A DNA stretch of 64,000 bases. Source: Anaerobiospirillum thomasii. Its GTDB lineage: Bacteria; Pseudomonadota; Gammaproteobacteria; Enterobacterales; Succinivibrionaceae. Below, in pieces: positions 34,908 through 44,544 of this stretch. The DNA lies in assembly GCF_900445255.1 (NCBI RefSeq), contig NZ_UAPU01000007.1, forward strand, positions 760,001 to 824,000, written 5' to 3'. Position 1 is the first letter of the stretch; the number at the start of each line of letters is the position of its first letter. The translations under genes and the position numbers were made by a program. The notes beneath the pieces are model-generated. The model worked only from the letters and a program-made list of their open reading frames with translations, was not told the DNA's origin and did not search any database.

Positions 34908-35228
34908 ATGGCCATAGATATTTTAAGAAGCAATATCGCCAAAGCCATGCCCGAGACTGTAGCGGGCAAGGCCGCTAGCAGAACAAATACCGGTGCTGTA
35001 GCCAAAACTAAAGATAATGCTGCTACTGAAAATGATGCAATTGTCCTGACTTCTGATGCAAAGGTATTTTCATCTGCCGTAGCTAAAGCAAAAGAGGCAG
35101 AGGGTATTGACTATAATAAAGTTGCGGCTCTTAAGAAAGAAATTGAAAATGGTACCTACAAAATTGATTATGAGAGACTGGCATCCCGCATAGTCGACTC
35201 AGAAGATGAGTTAAATTCAATTTTCTAA
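34908..35228 (+). CDS. flgM: Anti-sigma-28 factor FlgM
   Basis: 106 residues, the usual size. A polar, probably unstructured N-terminus precedes the sigma-binding region DAIVLTSDAKVFSSAVAKAKEAEGIDYNKV, then the FlgM ending VAALKKEIENGTYKIDYERLASRIV. FlgM holds FliA (sigma-28) inactive until it is exported through the finished hook-basal body. The gene has its own sigma-28 promoter and a strong terminator, so it is separate from flgA. Confidence 0.94.
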   Translation: MAIDILRSNIAKAMPETVAGKAASRTNTGAVAKTKDNAATENDAIVLTSDAKVFSSAVAKAKEAEGIDYNKVAALKKEIENGTYKIDYERLASRIVDSEDELNSIF

Positions 35229-35251
35229 AGTATTTATTGCATAATAATTCT

Positions 35252-35285
35252 TGAAGATGGTGCTCTGTGGCACCATCTTTTTTTA
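35252..35285 (+). terminator. Terminator of flgM
   Basis: AAGATGGTGC/GCACCATCTT hairpin followed by a long T run. Confidence 0.93.
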
Positions 35286-35335
35286 TTTTAGCTATACAAT
35301 ATAAAACTCTGATCCCTGAAAGTTAGTGGTGTAAC

Positions 35336-36421
35336 ATGCGTATTGATAATCCAAAAGTAGAACTGCTTTTAAGAAATAAAGAAAGATTTACTCAAAAAAA
35401 GGTACTTATTGCCGGCGATATTGATTCTCCTGCCATTTTGCATCTTGTAAAAGATATGGCCTCCTGCACTGTACTTACAGATAACTTTGCCTACGCCTCA
35501 CAGATTGCCTCGGCTTTGAATCTGACTCAAGATAGCAGCTCTATAAGCTCTTTACTTAGCTATAAACACCTTAATCTATGTTTTGCAGGCGCTGACATTT
35601 TTGCCTCACAGTTAAAGGATGTGGAGTTTGACTGTGTCATTTTATTTTTATCCAAAGTCAAGGATTACTGTCGCAAAATACTAGTAAGCGCTCAGCATCT
35701 TTTTGCCAGGGATACTCAGATTTTTATAGTAGGAGAGAATGTGTCAGGCGGCAAGTCCTGTGACAAAATTATAGCTACTACTAATGCTGTCTACAAAACT
35801 GACAGTGCCAGAAAATGCACGCTCTTTGAGACAGTGTACAAAGAACCTTTTACCAAGACCTATAAAGAAGATATTCTTAATCTGTCCATTAATGATCAAA
35901 ATCTAAAGCTTAGGCAGGATGTCAATGTATTTTCCCATGGAAGCCTTGATGACGGCACCGCACTGCTTCTTAGTACTGTCGATACCAATGAACTTTATGG
36001 CTCTGTTCATGATATTGGCTGTGGCTGTGGTGTAATTGGCATCTATGCAGCCCTTAAAAATCCTTCATTAACAGTTACACTCTCTGATATTTCGGCATCT
36101 GCTCTTGAATGTGCAGCCTTCAATTCCAGTGAAAATTTAGTCTCTGACAGAATAGATATCAGACCCTATTGTTTAGGCGATAGCTTTGAACCATGTGATT
36201 TTATACTCTCAAATCCACCATTTCATGATGGTATAAAAAACTCATCTGAAAAAACAGCGGCAGCCCTTACCTCCATGCGCTCTATGCTCAAGACAGGCGG
36301 CAGTGCCATAATTGTCTATAACAGCTTTTTAGATTACAAAAATATTTTAAAAAATTCTTTTTCAAAGGTAGTAACTCTAAAGAGCAATACGCGCTTTTGC
36401 GTGGTTCAGGCCTTTGTCTGA
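35336..36421 (+). CDS. rsmC: 16S rRNA m2G1207 methyltransferase RsmC
   Basis: 361 residues, close to the E. coli 343. The N-terminal pseudo-methyltransferase half starts VELLLRNKERFTQKKVLIAGD; the C-terminal catalytic half has VHDIGCGCGVIGIYAALKN for AdoMet binding and ILSNPPFHDGIK, the NPPF active-site motif. It methylates G1207 of 16S rRNA in the 30S subunit. It is a single gene with a terminator behind it. Confidence 0.93.
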   Translation: MRIDNPKVELLLRNKERFTQKKVLIAGDIDSPAILHLVKDMASCTVLTDNFAYASQIASALNLTQDSSSISSLLSYKHLNLCFAGADIFASQLKDVEFDCVILFLSKVKDYCRKILVSAQHLFARDTQIFIVGENVSGGKSCDKIIATTNAVYKTDSARKCTLFETVYKEPFTKTYKEDILNLSINDQNLKLRQDVNVFSHGSLDDGTALLLSTVDTNELYGSVHDIGCGCGVIGIYAALKNPSLTVTLSDISASALECAAFNSSENLVSDRIDIRPYCLGDSFEPCDFILSNPPFHDGIKNSSEKTAAALTSMRSMLKTGGSAIIVYNSFLDYKNILKNSFSKVVTLKSNTRFCVVQAFV

Positions 36422-36449
36422 TACAGCGCTTAATTTACAACCCACTATT

Positions 36450-36480
36450 GTCGGCCCCAGCTGTGGGCCGATTTTTTTTA
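36450..36480 (+). terminator. Terminator of rsmC
   Basis: TCGGCCC/GGGCCGA hairpin followed by eight T. Confidence 0.92.
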
Positions 36481-36484
36481 CATG

Positions 36485-36525
36485 ATAATAAAAAAGCTCT
36501 GATACTTATAGAAGATCAGAGCCTT
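36485..36525 (-). terminator. Terminator of the TRAP transporter operon
   Basis: GGCTCTGAT/ATCAGAGC stem followed on the minus strand by six T. Confidence 0.9.
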
Positions 36526-36568
36526 TAATTTTGTTCAGTATATAGATTTTATCTATAGCATCAAAACT

Positions 36569-37867
36569 TTACATAAGTCCTGCAGCCTTTGGCAGATACA
36601 GCGAGAGAGATGGTACCAGGGTTACTAAAATCAGTGCTACAATCAGTGCGCCAAAGAATGGCAGTAACTTTGTAAATACCGATTCAATACTCTCTCCTGC
36701 CACTCGACAGCCTGTAAAGAGAATTGGTCCTACAGGAGGGGTAATGGCACCTAATGAGAGGTTAAATACCATCATTACACCAAAGTGAACAGGATCAACA
36801 CCAAGCTTCATAGCTACAGGCAGGAAGATTGGAGTAAAGATAAGCACAGCAGGAGCAGGATCCATTACAGTACCTACCACCAGCATGATAAGCATCATAC
36901 CAATCATGATTACCCATGGAGTATCAGCAAAGGCGATAAGACCTGAGGCAATCATATTAGGGATCTTGGCATAAGCAAGTACCCAGCCTAAAATTGCTGA
37001 AATACCAATGAGGAACACGATAAGACCTGTGGTTTTAGCTGTAGATAACAGCATGGCAGGAATATCTTTTAAGTGGAATGATCTGTAAAGTGATGACAGA
37101 ATGATTGAATAAACCACTGCCACACACGAGGCCTCGGTTGGAGTGAAGGCACCTGAGATAATACCACCGATGATGATAACAATTAAGAATACAGCTGGAA
37201 TAGCATCAACTATAACCTTTAACTTGGCATTAAAACCAGGAATAGTCTGTGGCTTGTATTTTAACTTATAGGCAAAATATGCAGTAACTAAAATACAGGC
37301 AAGACCCCAGAGCATGCCAGGAATATAACCTGCAATAAACAGAGCTGCAACTGATACACCGCCTGAGGCTAATGAGTAGATAATAAAGATGTTTGAAGGC
37401 GGAATAATCATGCCGGCAGGAGCTGAGGCAATATTTACAGCAGCTGACAGACGTGGATCATAACCTTCTTTCTTTTCAATTGGCAGCATAACTGAGCCAA
37501 TAGCGGCAGCGGCAGCCACACCTGAACCTGAAATAGCACCGAACATCATATTGGCTACAGTATTGGTGTGGGCAAGAGAGCCTGGAATAAAGCCAATGAA
37601 AACCTTGGCTAGGTTGATAAGTCTCTGGGCAATACCACCTGTGTTCATAATAACACCGGCCAGAACGAAAAATGGAATGGCTAAAAGAGCAAAGCTGTTC
37701 ATACCAGAATAGATACGGGTGGCACTTACAAGCGGTGCTGAATCAAAGCCTAAAATAAAGCCCATGGACAGGAATGATCCGATACAGATACTGGTACCGA
37801 TTGGGCAGCCAATAATCAGCAGTATCGGGGTTAAAATCAGTAAGGAATATATAATCTCAACTGGCAT
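36569..37867 (-). CDS. dctM: TRAP transporter large permease DctM
   Basis: About 432 residues of almost continuous hydrophobic helices (around 12 membrane segments). It has the conserved IPFFVLAGVIMNTGGIAQRLINLA, GAISGSGVAAAAAIGSVMLPIEKKEGYD, and SLGAITPPVGPILFTGC. It is the sodium-coupled substrate channel of a TRAP system for organic acids. The ATG at 37867 is favoured over the GTG at 37876 because AAGGTGG lies at the right distance; it overlaps the end of dctQ. Confidence 0.95.
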   Translation of the reverse strand: MPVEIIYSLLILTPILLIIGCPIGTSICIGSFLSMGFILGFDSAPLVSATRIYSGMNSFALLAIPFFVLAGVIMNTGGIAQRLINLAKVFIGFIPGSLAHTNTVANMMFGAISGSGVAAAAAIGSVMLPIEKKEGYDPRLSAAVNIASAPAGMIIPPSNIFIIYSLASGGVSVAALFIAGYIPGMLWGLACILVTAYFAYKLKYKPQTIPGFNAKLKVIVDAIPAVFLIVIIIGGIISGAFTPTEASCVAVVYSIILSSLYRSFHLKDIPAMLLSTAKTTGLIVFLIGISAILGWVLAYAKIPNMIASGLIAFADTPWVIMIGMMLIMLVVGTVMDPAPAVLIFTPIFLPVAMKLGVDPVHFGVMMVFNLSLGAITPPVGPILFTGCRVAGESIESVFTKLLPFFGALIVALILVTLVPSLSLYLPKAAGLM

Positions 37868-37868
37868 T

Positions 37869-38372
37869 TTAGACACCCACCTTCTTCTTTCCGCTTAAAA
37901 TCATAATAGATTCAAGGATGTTGTATATTGAGTAAAATACAATACATACACCTACAAGTGGCACTACAGAATAAATCTGTCCAATCTTGAGCCAGAGCAT
38001 GGCTGCATTGGTCTGTGACATGGCATTCATGGCAATATTCATACCGCCATAGGTTAAGATCCAGCAGGCCATAGCCATGGTGAAGATCTCACTTATGATA
38101 AAAAGAATGTGCTGTTTAACAGGGCCTAATTTCTCTGGAATAAATGAAATTGCCATATGGCCTCTCTCACCGTATAAGAGAGCGGCTCCAAGCAGAGCTG
38201 TCCACACAAAGCAGATATTGGCAAGCTCCTCAGAGATAGCTGAAGGATCCTGCAGTACAAAGCGTGATATAACCTGCCAGGAAACTAAAACAACCATTGC
38301 TCCGCAAAGAAAAATGCACATAAACTTTAAAAAGTTATCGAGCAATTTCTTAATAGTGATAATAAAAGACAT
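37869..38372 (-). CDS. dctQ: TRAP transporter small permease DctQ
   Basis: About 167 residues with four membrane helices. The ATG at 38372 after GGAGATT is the likely start, with an open frame 8 codons longer. It shows VSWQVISRFVLQDPSAISEELANICFVW, the DctQ signature, and ERGHMAISF. It lies between the binding protein and DctM genes, and is separated from dctP by a hairpin that may lower expression of the membrane parts. Confidence 0.93.
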   Translation of the reverse strand: MSFIITIKKLLDNFLKFMCIFLCGAMVVLVSWQVISRFVLQDPSAISEELANICFVWTALLGAALLYGERGHMAISFIPEKLGPVKQHILFIISEIFTMAMACWILTYGGMNIAMNAMSQTNAAMLWLKIGQIYSVVPLVGVCIVFYSIYNILESIMILSGKKKVGV

Positions 38373-38397
38373 ATAATCTCCAAAGCATAGAAACAAA

Positions 38398-38428
38398 AAA
38401 GGACTATATCATTAAAATATAGCCCCTT
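38398..38428 (-). terminator. Hairpin between dctP and dctQ (partial terminator)
   Basis: GGGCTATAT and ATATAGTCC arms around TTTTAATG, followed on the minus strand by T residues. It could cut read-through so that the binding protein is made in excess. Confidence 0.7.
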
Positions 38429-38442
38429 TTGTATTTTTTTAA

Positions 38443-39468
38443 TTACAGATCGCGGGACTTCTGAACTGCCTCGTAGAGTTTCTTGGCGCTGTCAGTTGTT
38501 ACCTTCTCAGAAATCAGAGGCTCAACTGCCTTCTTGAAGGCTTCCTGATCGGCCTCAACAACTACAGTACCGCCCTTCTTGGCTTTCTCAAGTGATTTTG
38601 ATACTTCAGCTGCGAACATATCAAACTCAGTATCTACAAGCTTGTCGAGGTTATCGGCAAAGAACTTCTTGACATCATCTGGAAGACCATTGTAGAACTT
38701 GGTGTTGGTTACAATGTAGTCTGGCATCATGAGGTGGCCGGTTAAGTTATAGGTTGGGCCTACTTCGTGCTGCTTTAAGGCATAGTAGGTAACCTCGTTG
38801 TTCTCAGCGCCGTCAAGCACACCGGTCTGAATAGCGGTGTAAACTTCGCCCTGACCCATAGGAGTACCAGTACCGCCCATGTAGTTTAACATCTTAACCA
38901 TGGTGTCTGACTGCATAACACGAATCTTCATGCCCTTTAAGTCAGCTGGAGTTCTGATCTCTACACCTGGCTTGGTATATACGTTACGTGTACCTGAGTA
39001 CATGGCACATAATACTGTAAGACCCTGCTTCTCAAGTGACTTGAACAGATCGCCTACAACAGCTTTGTCTTTTACAACACGCTGCAGGTGTTTGTAATCT
39101 TTGAATACATATGGGAGGTTGAATACAGCAAAATCTGGGTTCCAGTTCTCAAGCAGTGAGCCTGCAACTAAAGAGAATGGTAATGAACCGCTCTGTACCA
39201 TTTCAATGGTCTCTTTCTGTGAACCTAAAAGCTCATTTGGATAAACCTCGATGGTATAGGCGCCATTGGTGGCTTTTTTCAGATCAGCGGCAAACTGCTC
39301 GATTGAGCGGAACTCTGGGTGATCCTCTGGCTGATTGAAGGCCAGCTTCCATACAGTAGTTTCTACCTTGGCATCAGCTGCAGAGCCTGAGCTCTTCTCA
39401 CCACCGCAACCGGTAACAAATAATGCAGCAGCCATAGCAGTAACTGCCATTAATCCAATTTTCTTCAT
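38443..39468 (-). CDS. dctP: TRAP transporter substrate-binding lipoprotein DctP
   Basis: About 341 residues from the ATG at 39468 (AGGAGT upstream); an earlier in-frame ATG lies too close to that site. The lipobox is LFVTGC, so it is anchored to the membrane's outer face. DctP features include WKLAFNQPEDHPEFRSIEQFA, VQSGSLPFSLVAGS, PADLKGMKIRVMQSDTMVKML, and GEVYTAIQTGVLDGAENN. The ligand is probably a C4-dicarboxylate or a sugar acid; the sequence does not decide. Confidence 0.93.
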   Translation of the reverse strand: MKKIGLMAVTAMAAALFVTGCGGEKSSGSAADAKVETTVWKLAFNQPEDHPEFRSIEQFAADLKKATNGAYTIEVYPNELLGSQKETIEMVQSGSLPFSLVAGSLLENWNPDFAVFNLPYVFKDYKHLQRVVKDKAVVGDLFKSLEKQGLTVLCAMYSGTRNVYTKPGVEIRTPADLKGMKIRVMQSDTMVKMLNYMGGTGTPMGQGEVYTAIQTGVLDGAENNEVTYYALKQHEVGPTYNLTGHLMMPDYIVTNTKFYNGLPDDVKKFFADNLDKLVDTEFDMFAAEVSKSLEKAKKGGTVVVEADQEAFKKAVEPLISEKVTTDSAKKLYEAVQKSRDL

Positions 39469-39648
39469 TATCATACTCCTAAAAGACATATCTGTAGTTT
39501 ATTATTATACGTTATTATAAGTGATAAAAAATCGCTTTTTCACCAATATGGCGATCTTTTCACAAAAAAAAGTGCTCTTTTTTTGATCAGATCACTCAAG
39601 ACGCCTTATGTATATGCATTTGTTACATTTTCAATATACATATAGTTA

Positions 39649-41925
39649 TTATTTATACTTTTTAACAAAATTATATCTTTTAGCTGCAAGTATGCCCTCA
39701 GGTCTTATATAAAAGTGTCTGTCAAAGACCGGAGCATTGGAATCTGCATGATCAAAACCTAGTTTTCCATGCAGAAGTTCAATATGTCTATCCTGTATAT
39801 AATCTGGCATAAAGCCGTAAAGATGCGTTAAATCATCAATCAGATACAAAAGTCTTGTCATGATGGTCTGCGCACACAAAAGAGCTTTGCTCTCATCTTC
39901 TATTGTATAGATATAGGCTGTGCACATTTCAAAAAAATTGGTGCAGGCTGAAGAGAAAATCAGAGAGTTTATATAGTCAGATCCACTGTCACTGAATGTT
40001 GAGAGATATAAATTGCACTCCTGCATTACTCTTAGAAGATCAGATCTGTTTTCAAATTTTGCACTTAAAATCTTAGATAATCTGTCAGCTGTCATATTAA
40101 ATTTTTCTGTAGCAAAAATCTCTTTTACACTATCTTTGTCATATGCCAGTGTAAAAGTATTTTTGTCTAAAAAATAATTACTTAAAGCTACTTTATTTAT
40201 ACATTCTACCGCAGACAAATCTATATCTTCAGAGTGCTGTGCTATAGTGCCGGCAATGACTGCTCCATCACTTAAGTTATAGCATGTAACATCCTCTGAT
40301 ACTGACAAAGCCAGGGCCATACAGTCAGCTGCATTTTTATACAGGGTATTAGATACAATCTTTTTAGAAAAATTACCCTCAACTATAAATTCGTCCACAG
40401 CAATGGAGCTTTGCTCTTTAAGTCCCTGTTCATTAAAGAGTTCACTGTGAGCTGAGTGCAGTCTGTCATCACCAAGCACACGCCCATTATCAAGACCTAA
40501 AAGATAGATATGTTTAAAACCCAGAGTAAGTGCAACATCAAGTCCTGCATTGCCAACAAGAGGATTGGAGAAATTAAGAAATGAGGCTCTGTCCTCAAAA
40601 TCGGCCCCCTGCGCAGTATCCTTTAAAAGCTTGCCTATATTTTCAGTGTATTTGCTAAAAAGAATGGCATGTTTAAAACGCGCCGCAGTATCAGGGTGCA
40701 CTACAGACGTGGCGGCTATGACTATATCATCAAGAAAATCAGTATCTTTGAAAATATCTAAAGTCTGAGCTATGCCGTTGATTCTCTCTGTTGCAACATA
40801 CATATCAGGCTTGATACCAAGATTATAGAGCGTGTCAATAGCTGTACCACAGGCAATAATATAGGCTTTATCCTGATTCTTGCGCAAAAAGGCAATATCA
40901 TTATCCAAAGACGGTCCATTGCCAATAACAAAGACCCTACTCTCTTTATACTCATCAGGCAGATGCACATCACGTTTAACAAAGGCTCTGTTATGCGCAA
41001 GATGAGCTATGCTGTGAGAAAATCCAAACATAATATCATCAGGATAGCCTGTTGCTGTATATGCTGTTTTAAGCTGATTTTGCGCCAGCATAAGCATATT
41101 CTGATAATGAGCAGACTCAAAGCCTAAAAGAGCTACAGACATGGTAAATAAAAAATTGCCATAACGGGTGTAGATTGCATGTAAAGCAACTACAAGAGCT
41201 AAATCGCTTTTGCCAATGATAAATTCAAGCCACTGCCCTTCTTTTAGATTCTCAATGACAGAGGCATAATCTGTTGTATATAAAGAGGCATAGAAAAGAT
41301 CTGTATCAGGCTCAATAATAACGGCAGTATCTATGGCAAAATTCTTATATAAAGGCTCAAAGATATAGCCAAGCCCCACTCCCATCAGAACAAGGTGCGG
41401 CATGTGCCCCAAAGCCTCGACCCTGGTACTGCGCTCTTGTATAAATTCAGAGCTTTTATCTATTGCCTCATTAAAGTAGCGGCAATACACCTGACCGTAG
41501 TTATCCTCAAGCTTGCCATATACAAGACAGTTGAAGATAAAATCACCCTTGCTTTGCTCTATTAAATAAGAGTAATGCGCTTTAGCATCTTCACTGTTAT
41601 ACAATCGCCTGTTTGTTTGTGCAAAATACAGATCGGCACAGTTATCATCGGTTAAAATAAAATCAAAGCTCTCTTGCGGCTTGTAATCTTTAAAAAACTC
41701 ATAAAGACTTGGTCTGTAGTGTTTAAAAGCCTCAAGATTACGCTTTAATGTCTGCTTTAAACCATCAAAAAAAATATTTTCCTCATGAATTTTTCTTGCA
41801 TAGATTAAAAAATCATCAAGAGAAATATTACTGTGCTGTGCTCTAAGATCTAAAAAGCCCGCCTCATCAATCCCAAGCAGTCTTATTATCTCTTTAGTTT
41901 TGTATCCATCATCTATACTCTGCAT
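39649..41925 (-). CDS. Maf-type flagellin glycosyltransferase 4 (DUF115 family)
   Basis: 758 residues. The core reads VFVIGNGPSLDNDIAFLRKNQDKAYIIACGTAIDTLY, then DMYVATERI. The N-terminal extension TKEIIRLLGIDEAGFLDLRAQHSNISLDDFL is similar in design to that of maf3. It ends LGFDHADSNAP ... FVKKYK. It is second in a two-gene operon with maf5. The two maf operons are separated by about 8 kb of chemotaxis and transport genes. Confidence 0.93.
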   Translation of the reverse strand: MQSIDDGYKTKEIIRLLGIDEAGFLDLRAQHSNISLDDFLIYARKIHEENIFFDGLKQTLKRNLEAFKHYRPSLYEFFKDYKPQESFDFILTDDNCADLYFAQTNRRLYNSEDAKAHYSYLIEQSKGDFIFNCLVYGKLEDNYGQVYCRYFNEAIDKSSEFIQERSTRVEALGHMPHLVLMGVGLGYIFEPLYKNFAIDTAVIIEPDTDLFYASLYTTDYASVIENLKEGQWLEFIIGKSDLALVVALHAIYTRYGNFLFTMSVALLGFESAHYQNMLMLAQNQLKTAYTATGYPDDIMFGFSHSIAHLAHNRAFVKRDVHLPDEYKESRVFVIGNGPSLDNDIAFLRKNQDKAYIIACGTAIDTLYNLGIKPDMYVATERINGIAQTLDIFKDTDFLDDIVIAATSVVHPDTAARFKHAILFSKYTENIGKLLKDTAQGADFEDRASFLNFSNPLVGNAGLDVALTLGFKHIYLLGLDNGRVLGDDRLHSAHSELFNEQGLKEQSSIAVDEFIVEGNFSKKIVSNTLYKNAADCMALALSVSEDVTCYNLSDGAVIAGTIAQHSEDIDLSAVECINKVALSNYFLDKNTFTLAYDKDSVKEIFATEKFNMTADRLSKILSAKFENRSDLLRVMQECNLYLSTFSDSGSDYINSLIFSSACTNFFEMCTAYIYTIEDESKALLCAQTIMTRLLYLIDDLTHLYGFMPDYIQDRHIELLHGKLGFDHADSNAPVFDRHFYIRPEGILAAKRYNFVKKYK

Positions 41926-41978
41926 TATCTTTACTCTTTGTCTTAACTTTTTAGATTAAACCCTGTTAGTGAATACTT

Positions 41979-44237
41979 TTACTCATAGCGCTTAACAAAA
42001 GCATTTTTCTTAAGACCATCTTTTTTAGTATCAAGCACCAAAACCTGATCATCAATAGCAGGAGCCTTTGAGTCTTCATGATCAAGGCCAATGCGTCCAT
42101 GCATCAAAGATACATGCTCATGCTCTATAAAATCAGGCATGAAATTGACATATATGTATTTAAGATCCAAAAGCAGATAAATATATCTGTTTAAAATTTC
42201 CTGAGCAGTCTTGAGTGCTGTCTTTTCATCTTTAATGGTGTAAAGAGCACGGGTTGCAAACATAAAGAAATACTGCGAGCTTGCCAGCATTAATCTTTTT
42301 AAAACAAGACCAAAACCAATATCTGACTGCTCAAGAATATTATGAATAACACCCATGAAATACAGACCAGACTTTCTTGAATCAAGAGCCTGATTTACTA
42401 TGTAGATTAATTTATCAACAAAAGACTCAAAGCTTTTTGCATCAAAAATTCTCTTAATGATAGCCTCATCTACATTAAAATACATAACCTTGTCATTTAA
42501 TAAAAAGGCCCTTAGCTCCTCTTTACACTTATCATCAAGATCATCAAGAACAATATCCTTGCTCTTTAAAGGTCTGGCATGTTTGAGCAGAGCTCCGTTT
42601 GAGCAGTTGATGCAGTTAACCTTGGTGCTGCCAAGCAGAGTATCGAGAAAATCACGTGACACACGATACAGGGCATTAGAGCTTACATAGCCTCCAAAAT
42701 TAGCCTCAAGCATAAGATCCTGTCCTGCAATATCGCTCTTTTCTCGGGCCTTGTACTTATCACCATAGATATCTGAAAACTTTGAGTGCAGATTGCTGAC
42801 AGTTGAGGCTCTGCCATTATCAATACCAAAAAGATATATATTTTTAAAACCAAGATGAATGGCCACGCTAAGACCTGCATTACCCACAAGAGGATTCATG
42901 CCGGCCAGATCCTGCCACTTCTCAATGCCCTTAAACTCAGGATTGACGCAGAGCATTTTGGCAATACTCTCATCATACTTGTCAAAAATAAGTGCATCCT
43001 TAAAGTGTTTTATAGTGTTTTTATGCGTGGTACAGGCGGTGGCTATAATAATGTCATCAAGATAATGACTGCCCTCAAAAATCTCAAGTGTCTGTCCTAT
43101 ATGATAGGTACGCTCTGATGCCACATACAGATCAGCCTTGATGCCTGCATTGTATAAAGAATCAAGAGCTGTGCCGCAGGCAATTATCAAAGCTCTGTCC
43201 TGATTTTTGCGCAAAAAAGCAATATCTTCATCAAGAGACGGACCATTGCCTATAACAAACACAGGCATTGATACAAATTTTTCAGGCAGTTTTACATCCG
43301 ATCTGACCAAAGCCCTTCCATCTTTGATAGAACGCATGGTGTTGCTGATGCCATACAGAGCATCATCACAGTAACCGAGCATGGTGTAATAACGGTAAAA
43401 AGACTCAGAGTAGAACTCAAGCAGCTCCTTGATGGATTGATCTACATAATGGGCTATAAGACAGTTGGCCTCTGCAAGAAAAGCTCCTGACCTTTCATAA
43501 TAGTGCTGCAGATAATTATCTGTATAAGGTATATCTCTGCCTACAATAAAATTAACTGATATTTTCTGATTTACTGCCATCTCAAGAAAATCAGCCCAGC
43601 TAAAGGTATATAAGGAGGCATAGAAAAGATCAGCATTAGGCTCAATTAAAATCATGGTCTCTATAGCATATCTTTCAACTAAAGAGCCTACTATATAGCC
43701 AAGTCCCACACCCAGAAGTGTCATGTGCGGCATGGCGCCAATCTCTTCTATCTTATCAGTCTGAGCGCCATGTGGGATATTTTCTAAAATGGCACAGGCC
43801 TCATTTACATAACGATGATTGATTAAAGAAAATCTGTCTTCCTGATTTTTATAGTTCTGATATCTGTAGGTTAAAGATGAGGAGAGCTCTGCTATCTGTC
43901 TGTCACAGTAGGTCAGTGGATCTGCATCTGGATAAAAAGCGTGCTCATAGCCTTCAAAAAGAATATTGGGAATTCCGTTGCCAGATGAGAAAAACTCAAA
44001 AGAGCGCTGTGGTTTGAAGTTTGCAAAGGTGGCATAAAGTTCTGTCTGATGTTCTTTAAAATAGGCTATATTCTTATCATAGGTGGCAACAAGATTGTTT
44101 ATCATACACTGCTCAATATGAAATGCATTTGCCACAGCCTCAGCATCTGTTATATCTAAAGAGGTATTAAATCTTTTTAATCTGAATATTTCCTGAATAT
44201 CAATGCCAAGCTGATTTGAAACTTCAATAATATCCAC
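41979..44237 (-). CDS. Maf-type flagellin glycosyltransferase 5 (DUF115 family)
   Basis: About 752 residues. A GTG start at 44237 lies 6 bases after GGAGG and is better placed than the TTG at 44243, which touches the ribosome site. The core reads VFVIGNGPSLDEDIAFLRKNQDRALIIACGTALDSLY, then DLYVASERT. It ends IGLDHEDSKAP ... FVKRYE. It is first gene of the maf5-maf4 pair. Like the others it would use a CMP-nonulosonate made by the pathway encoded at the left of the window. Confidence 0.93.
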   Translation of the reverse strand: MDIIEVSNQLGIDIQEIFRLKRFNTSLDITDAEAVANAFHIEQCMINNLVATYDKNIAYFKEHQTELYATFANFKPQRSFEFFSSGNGIPNILFEGYEHAFYPDADPLTYCDRQIAELSSSLTYRYQNYKNQEDRFSLINHRYVNEACAILENIPHGAQTDKIEEIGAMPHMTLLGVGLGYIVGSLVERYAIETMILIEPNADLFYASLYTFSWADFLEMAVNQKISVNFIVGRDIPYTDNYLQHYYERSGAFLAEANCLIAHYVDQSIKELLEFYSESFYRYYTMLGYCDDALYGISNTMRSIKDGRALVRSDVKLPEKFVSMPVFVIGNGPSLDEDIAFLRKNQDRALIIACGTALDSLYNAGIKADLYVASERTYHIGQTLEIFEGSHYLDDIIIATACTTHKNTIKHFKDALIFDKYDESIAKMLCVNPEFKGIEKWQDLAGMNPLVGNAGLSVAIHLGFKNIYLFGIDNGRASTVSNLHSKFSDIYGDKYKAREKSDIAGQDLMLEANFGGYVSSNALYRVSRDFLDTLLGSTKVNCINCSNGALLKHARPLKSKDIVLDDLDDKCKEELRAFLLNDKVMYFNVDEAIIKRIFDAKSFESFVDKLIYIVNQALDSRKSGLYFMGVIHNILEQSDIGFGLVLKRLMLASSQYFFMFATRALYTIKDEKTALKTAQEILNRYIYLLLDLKYIYVNFMPDFIEHEHVSLMHGRIGLDHEDSKAPAIDDQVLVLDTKKDGLKKNAFVKRYE

Positions 44238-44243
44238 GTACAA

Positions 44244-44544
44244 CCTCCACGAGCAGTAAAAAGATGAATTTTAATATACATCTGCAAGATTAAATTTATG
44301 TAAACTATCATTTTACAGATATTTTTATGACCTTGCTGTACAAATAAAGTCTGTAGTGCAGGTTTATACACACTGTATATTAGGAACATCTTGATAAAAC
44401 AGCATATGTCAAAAAAACGCTCTATACCAAATATTTTAAAATTATGGCTTTTGAGCATTAAAAACTATGCTCTATATCTAAACTTTTTTTAAACATAAAT
44501 CATATGATTTAAAACATATGGTTTGAAGAATAGAGAGGTGCAGT
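44244..44544. other. Intergenic region between maf5 and glgC with tandem palindromes
   Basis: About 300 bases with no gene. Two adjacent 14-base near-palindromes, AAATCATATGATTT (44497-44510) and AAAACATATGGTTT (44511-44524), lie 20-48 bases before the glgC start and look like a regulator binding site. Confidence 0.5.
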
